This document shows positions 48,681 to 49,188 of a DNA stretch of 49,188 nucleotides, piece by piece. Under the pieces are notes generated by a model. The model ran no database searches. It was not told the DNA's origin and saw nothing but the letters and a program-made list of their open reading frames with translations. Location: positions 1 to 49,188 of the forward strand of contig NZ_JAEPMO010000009.1 of assembly GCF_017643905.1 (NCBI RefSeq), read 5' to 3'. This DNA is from Marivita sp. GTDB lineage: Bacteria > Pseudomonadota > Alphaproteobacteria > Rhodobacterales > Rhodobacteraceae. Position numbers and translations under genes: made by a program. Position 1 is the first letter of the stretch. The number at the start of each line of letters is the position of its first letter.

Positions 48681-48710
48681 GGGTCGGCACACACCGGCCC
48701 TCTTTGTTTT
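48681..48710 (+). terminator. candidate intrinsic terminator after cmk
   Basis: gggtcgg-cacaca-ccggccc followed by tctttgtttt. Confidence 0.65.
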
Positions 48711-48819
48711 GCGGACGCCTTGACCAATCCCGTTCGCCGCAAGTGCGGACACCACCCCAGACCGGCGGAGACAACCGCTCGGCCAGAAAAATGATACGTG
48801 TAAAGGAAACAGACGCCAC

Positions 48820-49188
48820 ATGGCTATGAACGCATCTATGGAAGAATTCGAAGCGCTTTTGAATGAAAGCCTCGAAATGGACACACCGGACGAAGGGTCC
48901 GTTGTCAAAGGCAAGGTCATCGCAATCGAAGCGGGCCAGGCCATCATCGACGTCGGCTACAAAATGGAAGGCCGCGTTGATCTCAAGGAATTTGCAAACC
49001 CCGGCGAAGCGCCCGACCTGGCTGTCGGCGACGAAGTCGAGGTGTTTCTGCGCTCTGCAGAAAACGCGCGCGGTGAAGCGGTCATCTCCCGCGAAATGGC
49101 GCGTCGTGAAGAAGCATGGGATCGCCTTGAAAAGGCATATGCTGACGACGCCCGCGTCGATGGCGCGATCTTCGGCCGTGTCAAAGGC
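48820..49188 (+). CDS. rpsA: 30S ribosomal protein S1 (partial, runs off window)
   Basis: MAMNASMEEFEALLNESLEMDTPDEGSVVKGKVIAIEAGQAIIDVGYKMEGRVDLKEFANP; S1 repeat. Confidence 0.96.
   Translation, partial: MAMNASMEEFEALLNESLEMDTPDEGSVVKGKVIAIEAGQAIIDVGYKMEGRVDLKEFANPGEAPDLAVGDEVEVFLRSAENARGEAVISREMARREEAWDRLEKAYADDARVDGAIFGRVKG

Noticed and set aside
48591-48794. 67-aa plus-strand ORF between cmk and rpsA
   Set aside because: Overlaps a terminator-like hairpin, has no ribosome-binding site or family signal, and lies in a leader-type region.
1-49188. CRISPR arrays, tRNA/rRNA genes, prophage or classical defence genes
   Set aside because: No regularly spaced repeats, no tRNA-like cloverleaf or TTCGAATCC-type arm recognised, and no phage structural or restriction/toxin signature seen on reading through the window.

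Overview
This is a 49 kb chromosomal segment of an alphaproteobacterium, most likely Rhodobacterales/Roseobacter group. That placement rests on gene content (Irr-FabA-FabB-FabI, DddL, the SAM/SAH riboswitch upstream of metK) and is an inference. The left edge has nested IS debris: an IS3-family end inserted in an IS5-family transposase pseudogene. Next come a liv ABC transporter and a roughly 15 kb catabolic locus. That locus has CaiB-type CoA-transferase, GcdH-like dehydrogenase, a fumarate-reductase-type flavoprotein, an ICL/PEP-mutase lyase, an isochorismatase-like amidase, HyuA/HyuB and a tautomerase-SnoaL fusion. These are divergent from gntR-leuC-leuD-dctPQM. Downstream are an Anbu-type proteasome-like cluster, PfkB/transaldolase, a cobalamin riboswitch in front of a small orphan gene, a 1206-aa modular secreted glycosidase-like protein with RTX-like and DUF4214-like regions, irr/fabA/fabB/fabI interrupted by the DMSP lyase gene dddL, a LOV histidine kinase, miaB, a duplicated 'WIDPxGC' module pair, phoH-ybeY-corC-lnt, the SAM/SAH riboswitch with metK, trmB, cmk and the start of rpsA. 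The best candidates for new biology are the catabolic locus (possibly imide/dialkylmaleate-type degradation), the B12-riboswitch-controlled orphan gene, the modular glycosidase, and dddL inside the fab locus. All assignments come from reading the sequence and from recalled family motifs. No database search was run.
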